From Ethanoligenens harbinense YUAN-3 (lineage in GTDB: Bacteria; Bacillota; Clostridia; Oscillospirales; Ethanoligenentaceae): 64,000 nucleotides of DNA. The stretch is taken from assembly GCF_000178115.2 (NCBI RefSeq), contig NC_014828.1:2431501-2495500 (forward strand). The letters are read 5' to 3'. The notes below the pieces were generated by a model that saw only the letters and a list, made by a program, of their open reading frames with translations, was not told where the DNA came from and did not search any database. A program made the position numbers and the translations under genes. The stretch's first letter is position 1, and each line of letters begins with the position of its first letter. Shown here in pieces: positions 1 to 8,428 of the stretch.

Positions 1-56
1 TACCAAAACAAAACACCCCGCCCGGAAATTCGGATGGAGCGTTTACTGTCCCGCGC

Positions 57-1085
57 CTATTTGTTATACAGAAAATCATTCAGGCTCTGCATGAGCCACT
101 GGATCTCTTCCTCATTTGCAATAAAGTATTTGATATTGCCCTCTTTGCTTTCGCGGATCAGGCGGGCCGAACGGAGCACATCCAGATGATGCGAAATGGT
201 GGCGGTCGTCAGGTGCAGCCGGTCTGCCAGCAGCTTGCCGTAGGTGGGCTGCAGGATCAGAAGGCGCAGGATCTCAAGGCGCGTCTCATCGCTCAATACC
301 TTTAATGCAGCCGAAAGTTTCCGCCTGGACTGCCCGGCGCCGCTGTTCTCCCTTCGCATGTCAAACAGAAACATCCGGGCGGATCGGTTGTATGCCATCA
401 CGTAATGCGGAGCGATGTAATACGATGGCAGGAAAAACAATTCCCGCACGGAATCATCGGGGGTGATCCTGCGGTTCATGATCTGCTCCGCCACATCATA
501 GGCGGAACGCCCGGACAAGCTGTCTCGCAGCGAATCGACCGCCGCTTTGTATTTCTCTTCCAGGTGCGGCTCCATCCCGGAGAAAAACAGCTTGCCGATC
601 TCTCGGAGCAGTACGGTCAGATCGTTTTTGAAGGTCTGCGTTTCATACAGGAGGCTTTCGAAAACGTCGTCCCGTCCCCGATACACCCATGGAAGATCCT
701 GCAGCCAACGCGGTAAAGCCTGCCTGTCCGCGACAAGCTGATCGATCAGCTTGTCTTCCAACTCTTCTCCCGTGAGGATGCGGATAAACCGCCGGTTGTC
801 GTATGCCTGCACCGCGGCGGCAAATCCGTCCGGATCGTGAAAGATCCGGCAATCCAGCAGAAGTTCAAAAAACTCGATTCCCTGATAAGGAAGCCCCGCC
901 ACTTTCTCCAGAAACGCCTCGCTGCCTGCGGAGAGACATCCGGACAGCTCCTCGGTCTCTTCCCGGGCGGCGGCATGGTGTTTGTTGTCCGCCAATACAT
1001 TCACCAGCGCAAGCAGCTCCGCCACCGCCGAGTAGAACACGTGGATTTCCGGCTCTTTCGTTTGGGTCGTCACCTCGACCGACAT
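57..1085 (-). CDS. ArsR-family HTH transcriptional regulator with long N-terminal domain
   Basis: A 342-residue protein. The last ~90 residues form an ArsR-type winged helix: LKVLSDETRLEILRLL is followed by the recognition helix TTATISHHLDVLRSARLI and a wing ending NIKYFIA. The first ~240 residues match no domain I can name. ArsR proteins are usually 90-120 residues, so the N-terminal part is probably a sensor or dimerisation domain. No metal-binding CxC motif is visible in the HTH, so metal sensing is not supported. ATG start at 1085 with a GGGTGAT-type ribosome site. A clean sigma-A promoter lies just upstream. The downstream target is unknown. Confidence 0.8.
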   Translation of the reverse strand: MSVEVTTQTKEPEIHVFYSAVAELLALVNVLADNKHHAAAREETEELSGCLSAGSEAFLEKVAGLPYQGIEFFELLLDCRIFHDPDGFAAAVQAYDNRRFIRILTGEELEDKLIDQLVADRQALPRWLQDLPWVYRGRDDVFESLLYETQTFKNDLTVLLREIGKLFFSGMEPHLEEKYKAAVDSLRDSLSGRSAYDVAEQIMNRRITPDDSVRELFFLPSYYIAPHYVMAYNRSARMFLFDMRRENSGAGQSRRKLSAALKVLSDETRLEILRLLILQPTYGKLLADRLHLTTATISHHLDVLRSARLIRESKEGNIKYFIANEEEIQWLMQSLNDFLYNK

Positions 1086-1118
1086 CGTTTATCACCCGCT
1101 TCCAGTCCAATCCTTATG

Positions 1119-1147
1119 ATTGTAATCGGAATTTCACGGCATGTCAA
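1119..1147 (-). promoter_or_regulatory. Sigma-A promoter of the ArsR-like gene
   Basis: On the minus strand, TTGACA (1142-1147) and TACAAT (1119-1124) are separated by 17 bases, about 34 bases upstream of the ATG at 1085. The -35 box is consensus and the -10 box has one mismatch. Confidence 0.75.
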
Positions 1148-1187
1148 TGCGGCCCGCGATGGCCGGTCTTCCGGATGCCTGGCGGCG

Positions 1188-1715
1188 TCACGCGCCCCAT
1201 TTTTCAAGCCATCGATCGAACCGGGCCATCAGGATGTGCAGAACATACAGGTTCAGGGCCATGAAAACCACCGACAGCACCGCGCTGATGACCATCGGGG
1301 GCTGCAGCGCGGCGGGAAGCATCCGGCAGAACGTGTAGACACAATAAGGCAGCAAGGCGATTGAGGTCGCCAGACTCGGAACATAGCTTCTCAGCACGGC
1401 GGCCTGCAGGATATGGATGACCAGATGCAGCGAGAGCGCGAAGAACACCCCAAACCAAACCACATCACAATCGAACACCACGGACAAGACGGTCACGCCG
1501 CTGATCAGGATGAACTCCTCGGCCACGCCAAGCACAAACGCCGGCACGGAGGTCTGTTCCATATGGGGCAGTATGCGGCCCGCAAAACGCGGGATACGCT
1601 CGCTGAAAACGGAACGATGGCGGTGGAACCACGCACGCAGAAAGATGATTTCTTCAAAGTCATGGACCATGAACAGGATCGGAAGCAGCCAAACCAGCAC
1701 CATGTGTTCTTTCAA
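1188..1715 (-). CDS. HXXEE domain membrane protein
   Basis: About 175 residues, mostly hydrophobic, with four to five likely membrane helices. The motif HDFEE near the N-terminus (in LFMVHDFEEIIFLRAWF) defines the HXXEE family, whose function is unknown. The reading frame stays open upstream to 1940 but that part is Arg-rich and overlaps the oxidoreductase gene. I chose TTG at 1715 because GAGGAAAAG sits nine or so bases before it; ATG at 1703 is the alternative. The gene follows the FAD oxidoreductase by 109 bases on the same strand and may be co-transcribed with it. Confidence 0.7.
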   Translation of the reverse strand: MKEHMVLVWLLPILFMVHDFEEIIFLRAWFHRHRSVFSERIPRFAGRILPHMEQTSVPAFVLGVAEEFILISGVTVLSVVFDCDVVWFGVFFALSLHLVIHILQAAVLRSYVPSLATSIALLPYCVYTFCRMLPAALQPPMVISAVLSVVFMALNLYVLHILMARFDRWLEKWGA

Positions 1716-1824
1716 TTTTTCTTTTCCTCTTGACGGTATTACGGCACCCGCCAAAACGTTTACACGATCGGTACGCGAACCGGACGTTCCGGACCGTTTC
1801 CCCGCGCGACGATCTGCTCGGACA

Positions 1825-3303
1825 TCAGCTGTTTCCCTGGAATACCGTGCCGGTATCCCGGCACAGAAACTGGACGGCGCGCCTGCCGGAATCGACCGCC
1901 ACCGGCAGCCCTCCGGGGCTGCGCAGCCGCTGGCCCGCAAAATAGAACTGCCCGATGTGTTCGGTTTTCGCGGGATAATACGTATTCTGCCGGCCCATGA
2001 CGGTCATCCAGGAGCCTTTGTAGGAATGCAGATACCGTTCGTATGTCAGCGGCGTCGCCACATCCCAGACGGCGATCTTCCCGGCCGTCTGCGGATATCG
2101 TTCCGCCAGAATGGCAATGAACGCCTCCGCCAGCTTTTCCTTTTCGGCCTGATATGTGCCGTTTTCCCGGCAGGCTTTCCAGTAATCGTAGCTGTCCCCG
2201 ATGATGGTACAGGTGACGGCGGTACAGCCCTCCGGCGCATATCCCCGGTAGCCCGCGTAATTGCAGATACCGACGACCGGTTCCGCCACGCCTCCGCACA
2301 CCAGCGGCTCCTTCGGAATAAACTGCACCCTTTCCGGCAAGGCGGACAAATCGGCCTGCACCCCCACGCTGATAAAGGTGTCGAGCATGGGCTTGGTCGT
2401 CCGGCGCATCTTTTCCGCCCAGGGGTCACGAATGGGTTCGTCGAACAGGGTGTTGATCGCGGCCAGTGTATCCTGCGTCACGATGACCGCATCGGCCAAG
2501 ATGTTTTCCCCGTTTGCCGCCACGCCGCAGGCAACATCGTTTTGAACAATCACCTTATCGACCGGTGTGCCGTACCGAATAGTGCCGCCCAGCGCTTCAA
2601 ACCGTTTCGCCATGCGCAGAGCCATCCCCAGTGAACCGCCCTCTGGATATCCCCCGTCGCCGGAGGCAAGCGTTGCGATGGTAAACATCACGCCTGCCGC
2701 GTTATATGTGGGACCGATGATGCTTTCCAGCAGCAAACGCAAAAGCGGGCTTTTAAACCGGCCGGCATATTCCCGCACGGTCTGATTCGCATAAAAGGGC
2801 ATGCGGGACAAAGCGGGCAGCATGCCGAACAACATCGAAACGGGCATGGATGCTTTTTTCTTCACCTTCACGCCCCGGATATCCATTACCGGCATGGTCA
2901 TCTTTGTAAATTTTTTGACATCCGTGCATAGATGGTCGATTTCCTTTTTGTCCTCCGGTGAGAGCGCCATAAAATGCGCGCGGAGCTTTTCCACGTCACG
3001 GTACAGACATGCTGTCTGCCCGTTGTAATCGAACGTAAAGAAGGGGTCGCGGTTATGAACCTGCACGCCGTCATCCAGTGCACCCGTTTCTCGCCAAAGC
3101 CGATGCAACGGCATTTCGGGCGAGGAACCGGTCAGCCAGTGCAAACCGCCCTCAAACAGATAGCCTTTCCTGCGCCAACTGGTGGAGGCGCCCCCGGGTA
3201 TGGTATGGCTTTCAAAGATGGTGACCTGAAAACCGCTCTGCAGTGCGTATATTCCCGCCGTCAGGCCGGAAATGCCCGCGCCCACAATGCTCACTTTTTT
3301 CAT
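1825..3303 (-). CDS. FAD-dependent oxidoreductase, phytoene desaturase (CrtI)-like
   Basis: 492 residues. The N-terminus has the Rossmann dinucleotide-binding motif VGAGISGLTAGIYALQSG (residues 6-23), the acidic end of the second strand (FES), and GGASTSWRRKGYLFEGGLHW, typical of the CrtI/carotenoid isomerase group. The C-terminal FAD motif YFAGQRLRSPGGLPVAVDSG (near residue 450) is intact. Length matches the family (about 490-510). ATG start with GAGGGAAACAG upstream. No carotenoid synthesis genes lie nearby, so the substrate is open; many clostridial members are annotated only as NAD(P)/FAD-dependent oxidoreductases. HXXEE protein lies downstream. Confidence 0.8.
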   Translation of the reverse strand: MKKVSIVGAGISGLTAGIYALQSGFQVTIFESHTIPGGASTSWRRKGYLFEGGLHWLTGSSPEMPLHRLWRETGALDDGVQVHNRDPFFTFDYNGQTACLYRDVEKLRAHFMALSPEDKKEIDHLCTDVKKFTKMTMPVMDIRGVKVKKKASMPVSMLFGMLPALSRMPFYANQTVREYAGRFKSPLLRLLLESIIGPTYNAAGVMFTIATLASGDGGYPEGGSLGMALRMAKRFEALGGTIRYGTPVDKVIVQNDVACGVAANGENILADAVIVTQDTLAAINTLFDEPIRDPWAEKMRRTTKPMLDTFISVGVQADLSALPERVQFIPKEPLVCGGVAEPVVGICNYAGYRGYAPEGCTAVTCTIIGDSYDYWKACRENGTYQAEKEKLAEAFIAILAERYPQTAGKIAVWDVATPLTYERYLHSYKGSWMTVMGRQNTYYPAKTEHIGQFYFAGQRLRSPGGLPVAVDSGRRAVQFLCRDTGTVFQGNS

Positions 3304-3616
3304 TCTGTTTCCCTCAAATCACGATGTGGCACGTCCGCAAGGGGAGAATGCAGCGGACAAACCGCAGGGGGACGTTGCGCCGGCATCCTTTAGCGGAGCT
3401 TTCTATATCTTTATTAAGAATACTCCATTTGGCATACCATAACAATTAAAAACAGGTAAAATTGTACCGAACGTTGAATCTCGTCGAATGTGAGGTCCCC
3501 TGGTTTCGGCAGCAACCCCCGATCTTTGCCCATGCATCTTTCTTTATGGCGGATTCGGTGGTATAGTGTAATCCATCGGGCATCCCGATAGCATACAGCG
3601 AAAAGAGGAGACAGCC
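3304..3616. other. Divergent intergenic region
   Basis: 313 bases between the divergent CrtI-like and Gfo/Idh/MocA genes. On the minus strand TTGTTA, 17 bases and TATTCT (about 3413-3441) could serve the CrtI-like gene. TATAGT near 3562 may be the -10 box of the plus-strand gene, without a clear -35 box. No small gene seen. Confidence 0.4.
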
Positions 3617-4606
3617 ATGATCCGTTTTGCGACAATTGGGACCAATTTTATCACGGAATGGTTTTTGGAAGCGGCCAAACGGTGCGATGCCGTGGAGTAT
3701 CTCGGGGCCTATTCCCGAAGCGCCGAAAAGGCCCGGCGGTTTGCAAACGCGCACGGCGCGCCGCTGGCCTTCGACGATCTGGAAGAACTGGCCGCCCATC
3801 CTGACATCGACGCTGTTTACATTGCAAGCCCCAACAGCTTTCACTACCCGCAGGCAGCGCGGATGCTGCGGCACGGGAAGCATGTGCTGTGCGAAAAAAC
3901 CATCACGGCCAACTACCCGGAACTGACCGAACTGATTGCCGTCGCAAAGGAGCACCATGTGGTTTTGATGGAAGCGATGCGCTCCGTTCACACACGTGGA
4001 TTTGCCGTTTTGCAGAATAATCTGCACAAACTCGGAACGATCCGAAGGGCCACGTTCCAATACTGCCAATATTCTTCACGGTATGACAATTACAAAAAAG
4101 GAATCATCGAAAACGCTTTCGATCCCCACTATGCAAACGGCGCGCTGATGGACATCGGCGTCTACTGTGTACACCCGCTCGTAAAACTGTTTGGCATGCC
4201 ACTCTCCATCCACGCGGACGCGCTGATTCTGCAAAACGGGATAGACGGTGCCGGCACCATCCTGGCAAAATACCCGGAGATGCAGGCGGAACTCCTCTAT
4301 TCCAAGATCACCAACAGCGCGCTGCCCAGCCAGATTCAGGGAGAAAACGGCTCTCTGCTGATCGAGGAGATTCCCAACCCGCATAAACTGACGATCGTAT
4401 ACCGGGACGGCACCACAGAGGCCCTGCTGAATGAACCCGAAGCACGGGACCTTTTATCCGAACTGAACGTCTGGGCGGCATGCATCCAAAGCGGGAAGAT
4501 CCTGCATCCGAACCTTGCCTGCAGCGAAATGGAACTGCGCATCCTGGACGAAGCCCGGAAACAGCAGGGCATCCATTTTCCTTCGGACGAGGGACGCATC
4601 TTTTGA
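3617..4606 (+). CDS. Gfo/Idh/MocA family oxidoreductase
   Basis: 329 residues, normal family length. N-terminal Rossmann fold (MIRFATIGTNFITEWF, residues 1-16), where GTNF replaces the more usual GxGxxG. The family cap HGKHVLCEKTI (about residues 90-100) carries the EK lysine, and the middle part has the GALMDIGVYCVHPL segment. It probably oxidises or reduces a sugar or cyclitol with NAD(P). No sugar operon surrounds it, so the substrate is unknown. GAGGAGACAGCC precedes the ATG at 3617. Confidence 0.85.
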   Translation: MIRFATIGTNFITEWFLEAAKRCDAVEYLGAYSRSAEKARRFANAHGAPLAFDDLEELAAHPDIDAVYIASPNSFHYPQAARMLRHGKHVLCEKTITANYPELTELIAVAKEHHVVLMEAMRSVHTRGFAVLQNNLHKLGTIRRATFQYCQYSSRYDNYKKGIIENAFDPHYANGALMDIGVYCVHPLVKLFGMPLSIHADALILQNGIDGAGTILAKYPEMQAELLYSKITNSALPSQIQGENGSLLIEEIPNPHKLTIVYRDGTTEALLNEPEARDLLSELNVWAACIQSGKILHPNLACSEMELRILDEARKQQGIHFPSDEGRIF

Positions 4607-4671
4607 ACCGCCCCTCCTCCCCACGCTCGGCATCCCAAGGTGGCTTTTCCCAAATTTTTTGCAGATTCGGC

Positions 4672-4699
4672 TTGCGCCAACGGCACAATAGGGTATAAT
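4672..4699 (+). promoter_or_regulatory. Probable promoter of L,D-transpeptidase gene
   Basis: TTGCGC (4672-4677) and TATAAT (4694-4699) with a 16-base spacer, 73 bases before the TTG start at 4773. Confidence 0.55.
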
Positions 4700-4772
4700 A
4701 AAATCAATATTTGCCCGCCCGTTTTTCAAGCAGCCGTCAGGGCGGCCGTGCCCATATACAGGAGGTCTTCTT

Positions 4773-5435
4773 TTGAAAAATCCCCGGTTGTTTCACCACA
4801 ACAGACCCAAACGGCGCCTGCGCCCGATCGGTGCCGTCGTCATTGCCGCCGCCGTGGTCTGCATCGCCGCCGTCTACATGGTCTCCGCGCATGTACCCGC
4901 TTCGGGGCAAAGCGTACCGTCATCCGCCGTGACGAAATCCACGCCGTCCAAAACGGCTGCCAGCCATGCGGCCGTTTCCTCTACCCCGCTGACCCCCGCA
5001 CAGGTTGCCGCGTCCCACCTGCCCGCCGTGCAGGTGAGCCTGGCGGAAGCAGCGAAACCCCTGTGGGTGCATGTCGATCTCACCACGCAGAACGTCGTGG
5101 TATACGACGCCCAGAACCGTGTCGTGGAAGCGTTCATCTGCTCCAGCGGCTCGCCGGGCAACGACACCCCCACCGGCACCTATACGGTTACAGACCGCGG
5201 AGAGTCCTTCTACAACCCCAAATACAAGGAAGGCGCGTATAACTGGGTGCGTTTCAACGGCAGCTACCTGTTCCACAGTGTCCCGTTCGACGCTAATAAG
5301 AACATTATCCCCGAGCAGGTCGCCGATCTCGGCGAACCCTCCTCGCACGGCTGCATCCACCTCTCCATGGACGATTCCAAATGGATCTACGACAACATCC
5401 CGCGCGGCACCAAAGTCGTCGTCGACAATTCATAA
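4773..5435 (+). CDS. Membrane-anchored L,D-transpeptidase (YkuD/ErfK family)
   Basis: 220 residues. A basic N-terminus (RPKRRLRPIG) is followed by one membrane helix (about 19-41), a Ser/Thr/Ala-rich linker and a YkuD domain (about 90-220). The catalytic motif is SSHGCIHLS near residue 190, with Cys as nucleophile. Such enzymes make 3-3 peptidoglycan crosslinks or attach proteins to the wall on the outer face. The start is TTG at 4773, chosen because AGGAGG lies eight bases upstream and the anchor begins there. Followed by a strong terminator, so probably a single-gene unit. Confidence 0.9.
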   Translation: MKNPRLFHHNRPKRRLRPIGAVVIAAAVVCIAAVYMVSAHVPASGQSVPSSAVTKSTPSKTAASHAAVSSTPLTPAQVAASHLPAVQVSLAEAAKPLWVHVDLTTQNVVVYDAQNRVVEAFICSSGSPGNDTPTGTYTVTDRGESFYNPKYKEGAYNWVRFNGSYLFHSVPFDANKNIIPEQVADLGEPSSHGCIHLSMDDSKWIYDNIPRGTKVVVDNS

Positions 5436-5498
5436 ACGATGCAAATCAAAGCCACCCGTTCAAACGCTGGTGGTTGCGTTGTGCCAAAGCCGCAACGC

Positions 5499-5533
5499 AA
5501 AGCGGGCCGCCCTTGTGAGGGCGGCCCGCTTTT
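5499..5533. terminator. Bidirectional intrinsic terminator
   Basis: AAGCGGGCCGCCC and its exact complement GGGCGGCCCGCTT flank a six-base loop, with T or A runs on both sides. It sits between the convergent L,D-transpeptidase and rnr genes and can serve both. Confidence 0.9.
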
Positions 5534-5561
5534 GTATTCATTCAGCTAAAAGGACAGTTTG

Positions 5562-7661
5562 TCACGCCAACTCGAAATCCACCTGGCCGAGCGCGACTTC
5601 CACCCGCGTGGCGACGACGGTCACCGCGTCGCCGATGGAATAGCGTCTGCCGTTGGTGGTGCAGAAAAGCTGCATGTTCTTTTCATCGTAATCGAACCAG
5701 CCCTTGAGCGTCTCCACCCGCACCAGGCCCTCCACGGTGTTTTCCAGTTCCACGTAGAACCCGTAGGATTTTACGCCTGTGATGGTGCCGGAGAACGTCC
5801 CGCCCACATGCTGGAGCATATATTCCGCCTTGTAAATGTCATCGCAGTCCCATTCGATCTGCATGGCGTTGACTTCGCGCTCGCTGGACTGCTCGGCCGC
5901 CTCGGCCACAAAGCTTTCATACCGGTGAAGAATCTCCTCCGTTTCCACCTTGTGCTCCAACAGTTCCGACAGGATACGGTGGATGACCAGATCGGGATAT
6001 CGCCGGATCGGTGAAGTAAACTGGCTGTAGTATTTGAGCGCCAGCCCAAAATGCCCCAGGCATTCCGGCCAGTATTTCGCTTTGGCCATCGTACGCAGCG
6101 CCATCTGGTTGAGCGCACGCTCTTTAGGCGTGCCTTCGATCTCGCGCAGCACCTCCGCCAGATCGCCCGGCTTCAGGCCCGGCTTGATCTTACGGTTGTT
6201 GATGCCCACTGCGGCCAGGGATGCCGCGAAGTTCTCCAGCTTGAGCGCGTCGGGCTCCTCATGCACGCGGTAGACGAACGGCAGCTTTTTCTCACTGGCA
6301 AACGTAGCAACCGCTTCATTGGCCAGCAGCATGAACTCCTCGATCATGCGCTCGGAGATGCCGCGCGTACGGCGGACGATGTCCACCGCCACACCCTGCT
6401 CGTTGAACACAACCTCGCAGTCATCCGACTCAAAGTCGATGGCGCCGCGGCGCTTGCGCGCCTGCTGAAGCAGTTCCGCCAGCTCGCGCATCCGCGCGAT
6501 GGACGGCAGTGCGTCTTTATATTTTGCCAGCAGGTCTTCGCCCGCCGTTTCGGCATAAATCTGGTTGATCTCATCGTAAACGCCCTTGACATAAGAGCGG
6601 ATGACGCTTTTGTGCAGCTCGTGCCCGATTATCTCGCCGCTGCCGTTCACGTCGATAAACACGGTAAACGCCAGCCGGTCTTCCCGGGGATTGAGCGAGC
6701 AGATGCCGTTGGAAAGGGCCTCCGGCAGCATGGGGATGACGCGGTTGCCGAAATAGATGGACGTGCCGCGCTCAAAGGCTTCCTCATTGAGCGCCGTACC
6801 CGGCCGCACATAATGCGACACATCGGCAATGTGCACGCCCAAGCGGTAGCCGCCGTCCGTCTTCTCGATGGAGATCGCGTCGTCCAAGTCCTTGGAATGT
6901 GCGCTGTCGATGGTGAGGATGATGCGGTCACGCAGATCAAACCGGCCGGCAGGATCGAAAGTCTGCGGAATAGCGTTTGCCTCCGCCAGCACCTCGTCGG
7001 GGAAAACCTGCCTGGCGTGCTTGCGATCCAGCACGGCCTGGCAGCAGGCCGCGCCGCTGTCGGCAGAGCCGTAGCTCATCACCACATGCACCTGCCCGTT
7101 GTCGGCGGCGGTAGGATAACGGAGCATCTCGGCCATCACTTTTTCATGCTCGCCCAGCGTTTTCACGTCGTCCGGCAGAACCTCGATACGCTCCTTGAAC
7201 CCGAAATCCGGCAGTACGAAGCCGCGCCCACCCTCACGGTAATACGTGCCGGTGAACTTGACGAAGTTGCGCTTGACGATGCGCGTCACTTCACCTTCGG
7301 GCAGGCGGTCGGTCTCGCGCAGGATACGCACTTCCACCTCATCGGTGGGCATGGCGCCCATCAACCGGGATTTGTCGATATACACGTCGGTGGACTGATC
7401 GGCAAGCTGGGCAAAACCGCCGCGCTTGGACATATTCATGATGGTGGCGGGTTTGCCCTCCGCCTCACGGGCGTGCACCTTTTTGGTTTTGGATATGGTC
7501 AGCGAGCCTTCCCGCTCCATCTGCTGCAAAAGGCGGAAAAAAGCCGGGCGTCCGCTCTCGGGAAGCGAAAGCGCCGCAGCCAGTTCATTCACCTGCATCG
7601 GGCGATATCCGTCGGCCCGGATAAACCGCAGCACCCGTTCTTGGGTTTTGGTCATATTCAT
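5562..7661 (-). CDS. rnr: Ribonuclease R
   Basis: 699 residues. Order: N-terminal winged-helix/cold-shock region (1-~210), RNB catalytic domain (~240-570) with GRFDLRDRIILTIDSAHSKD and DLDDAISIEK providing the metal-binding Asp residues, and a C-terminal S1 domain (~620-699). A processive 3'-5' exoribonuclease in RNA turnover and trans-translation. The Lys-rich tail of E. coli RNase R is absent, as in many short Firmicutes forms. It follows secG by 112 bases on the same strand, the common Firmicutes order secG-rnr, although smpB is not seen downstream. Confidence 0.95.
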   Translation of the reverse strand: MNMTKTQERVLRFIRADGYRPMQVNELAAALSLPESGRPAFFRLLQQMEREGSLTISKTKKVHAREAEGKPATIMNMSKRGGFAQLADQSTDVYIDKSRLMGAMPTDEVEVRILRETDRLPEGEVTRIVKRNFVKFTGTYYREGGRGFVLPDFGFKERIEVLPDDVKTLGEHEKVMAEMLRYPTAADNGQVHVVMSYGSADSGAACCQAVLDRKHARQVFPDEVLAEANAIPQTFDPAGRFDLRDRIILTIDSAHSKDLDDAISIEKTDGGYRLGVHIADVSHYVRPGTALNEEAFERGTSIYFGNRVIPMLPEALSNGICSLNPREDRLAFTVFIDVNGSGEIIGHELHKSVIRSYVKGVYDEINQIYAETAGEDLLAKYKDALPSIARMRELAELLQQARKRRGAIDFESDDCEVVFNEQGVAVDIVRRTRGISERMIEEFMLLANEAVATFASEKKLPFVYRVHEEPDALKLENFAASLAAVGINNRKIKPGLKPGDLAEVLREIEGTPKERALNQMALRTMAKAKYWPECLGHFGLALKYYSQFTSPIRRYPDLVIHRILSELLEHKVETEEILHRYESFVAEAAEQSSEREVNAMQIEWDCDDIYKAEYMLQHVGGTFSGTITGVKSYGFYVELENTVEGLVRVETLKGWFDYDEKNMQLFCTTNGRRYSIGDAVTVVATRVEVALGQVDFELA

Positions 7662-7737
7662 TTTATCTGATCTCCCATAACCTGTTCGATCGCAACCGAT
7701 CCTATTTCACATCACTTCCGCACAGCCACGACTGTGC

Positions 7738-7766
7738 AAAAAAAGAAACGCCCCGCGGCTGCGGGG
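7738..7766 (-). terminator. Intrinsic terminator downstream of secG
   Basis: Minus-strand stem CCCCGC/GCGGGG (7751-7766) followed by a tail of mostly T (complement of 7738-7748). It lies between secG and rnr, so read-through or a second promoter must feed rnr. Confidence 0.8.
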
Positions 7767-7773
7767 CAGTGTC

Positions 7774-8031
7774 TCACTTATTGGCAAAAGCCATGGCGAC
7801 TTCCACCGCTACAACGAGCACCACAAACACGATTGCCGCGATACGGGTCAGCCTGGTCAGAGCGGCATCCGCCGTGCTGGTGCCTTTCTTGCCTAAAAAC
7901 GATTCCGACGAGCCCCCCGTGATGGCACCGCCGAGAGCCGATGTCTTACCGTGCTGCATCAGCACGATCACAATGAGGATAACGGCGGCAAGCAACAGCA
8001 GTACGCCGCCCACGATTTCCAAAACGCTCAT
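7774..8031 (-). CDS. secG: Preprotein translocase subunit SecG
   Basis: 85 residues with two membrane helices (about 5-25 and 58-82) joined by a glycine/serine-rich loop containing the family pattern LMQHGKTSALGGAITGGSSE. SecG is the small non-essential subunit of the SecYEG channel and aids protein export. The length is typical. ATG start with a GGAGGAATGG-type ribosome site. Own promoter upstream (8171-8199). Confidence 0.95.
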   Translation of the reverse strand: MSVLEIVGGVLLLLAAVILIVIVLMQHGKTSALGGAITGGSSESFLGKKGTSTADAALTRLTRIAAIVFVVLVVAVEVAMAFANK

Positions 8032-8170
8032 ATTCCATTCCTCCGCGGTATTTTTCCCGCTCCGTTTCGATTTATGAAAACGCCGGTTTCCGGCTTCTGT
8101 GTCACAGCTGTTCGTGCCCGCGCCTGCGGCGCGCGGCTTTTCCAGTCAACGCCGCGACCCATACAGCTAT

Positions 8171-8199
8171 AGCATACCATACCTTGCATGCAAATGCAA
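8171..8199 (-). promoter_or_regulatory. Probable secG promoter
   Basis: Minus strand TTGCAT (8194-8199) and TATGCT (8171-8176), 17 bases apart. It lies 140 bases upstream of the secG ATG. Confidence 0.55.
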
Positions 8200-8290
8200 T
8201 TCTTCACTGTGGCGGGCGCATAAATTTTTCATATAAGGACATGCTAGAGAGGCAGCCACACTGGAAATATGCGTTTGCAACGTGGCTGTG

Positions 8291-8330
8291 AACCGCTGCG
8301 GTTTGAAAAAACCGCGGCGGTTACTTTTTG
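8291..8330. terminator. Hairpin, probable end of the topoisomerase A transcript
   Basis: AACCGCTGCGGTTT (8291-8304) pairs with AAACCGCGGCGGTT (8309-8322) with one mismatch. A CTTTTT run follows on the plus strand only, so for the minus-strand gene ending at 8429 the tail is poor. Confidence 0.5.
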
Positions 8331-8428
8331 GCGGACAGTGCCCGCAAACGCAACGCGCCCGAAACTTTCGATCAGCCAACAGTACTCCAGCCCGCTATTT
8401 TTCCGGCCGTCTATTCGAAGCGGACCGA

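Larger units (their letters stand above)
8032..8428. other. Non-coding region between secG and the topoisomerase gene
   Basis: 397 bases holding the secG promoter, an inverted repeat CAGCCAC...GTGGCTG (about 8253-8288) and a strong hairpin (8291-8322). I could fold no tRNA here and found no coding frame with a ribosome site. Confidence 0.5.

Noticed and set aside
6051-7670. Long open frame (539 codons) antisense to rnr
   Set aside because: Composition is that of a shadow frame in GC-rich DNA; rnr on the other strand has intact domains and motifs.
8087-8250. Possible tRNA gene upstream of secG
   Set aside because: No cloverleaf, T-loop or CCA end could be drawn on either strand.
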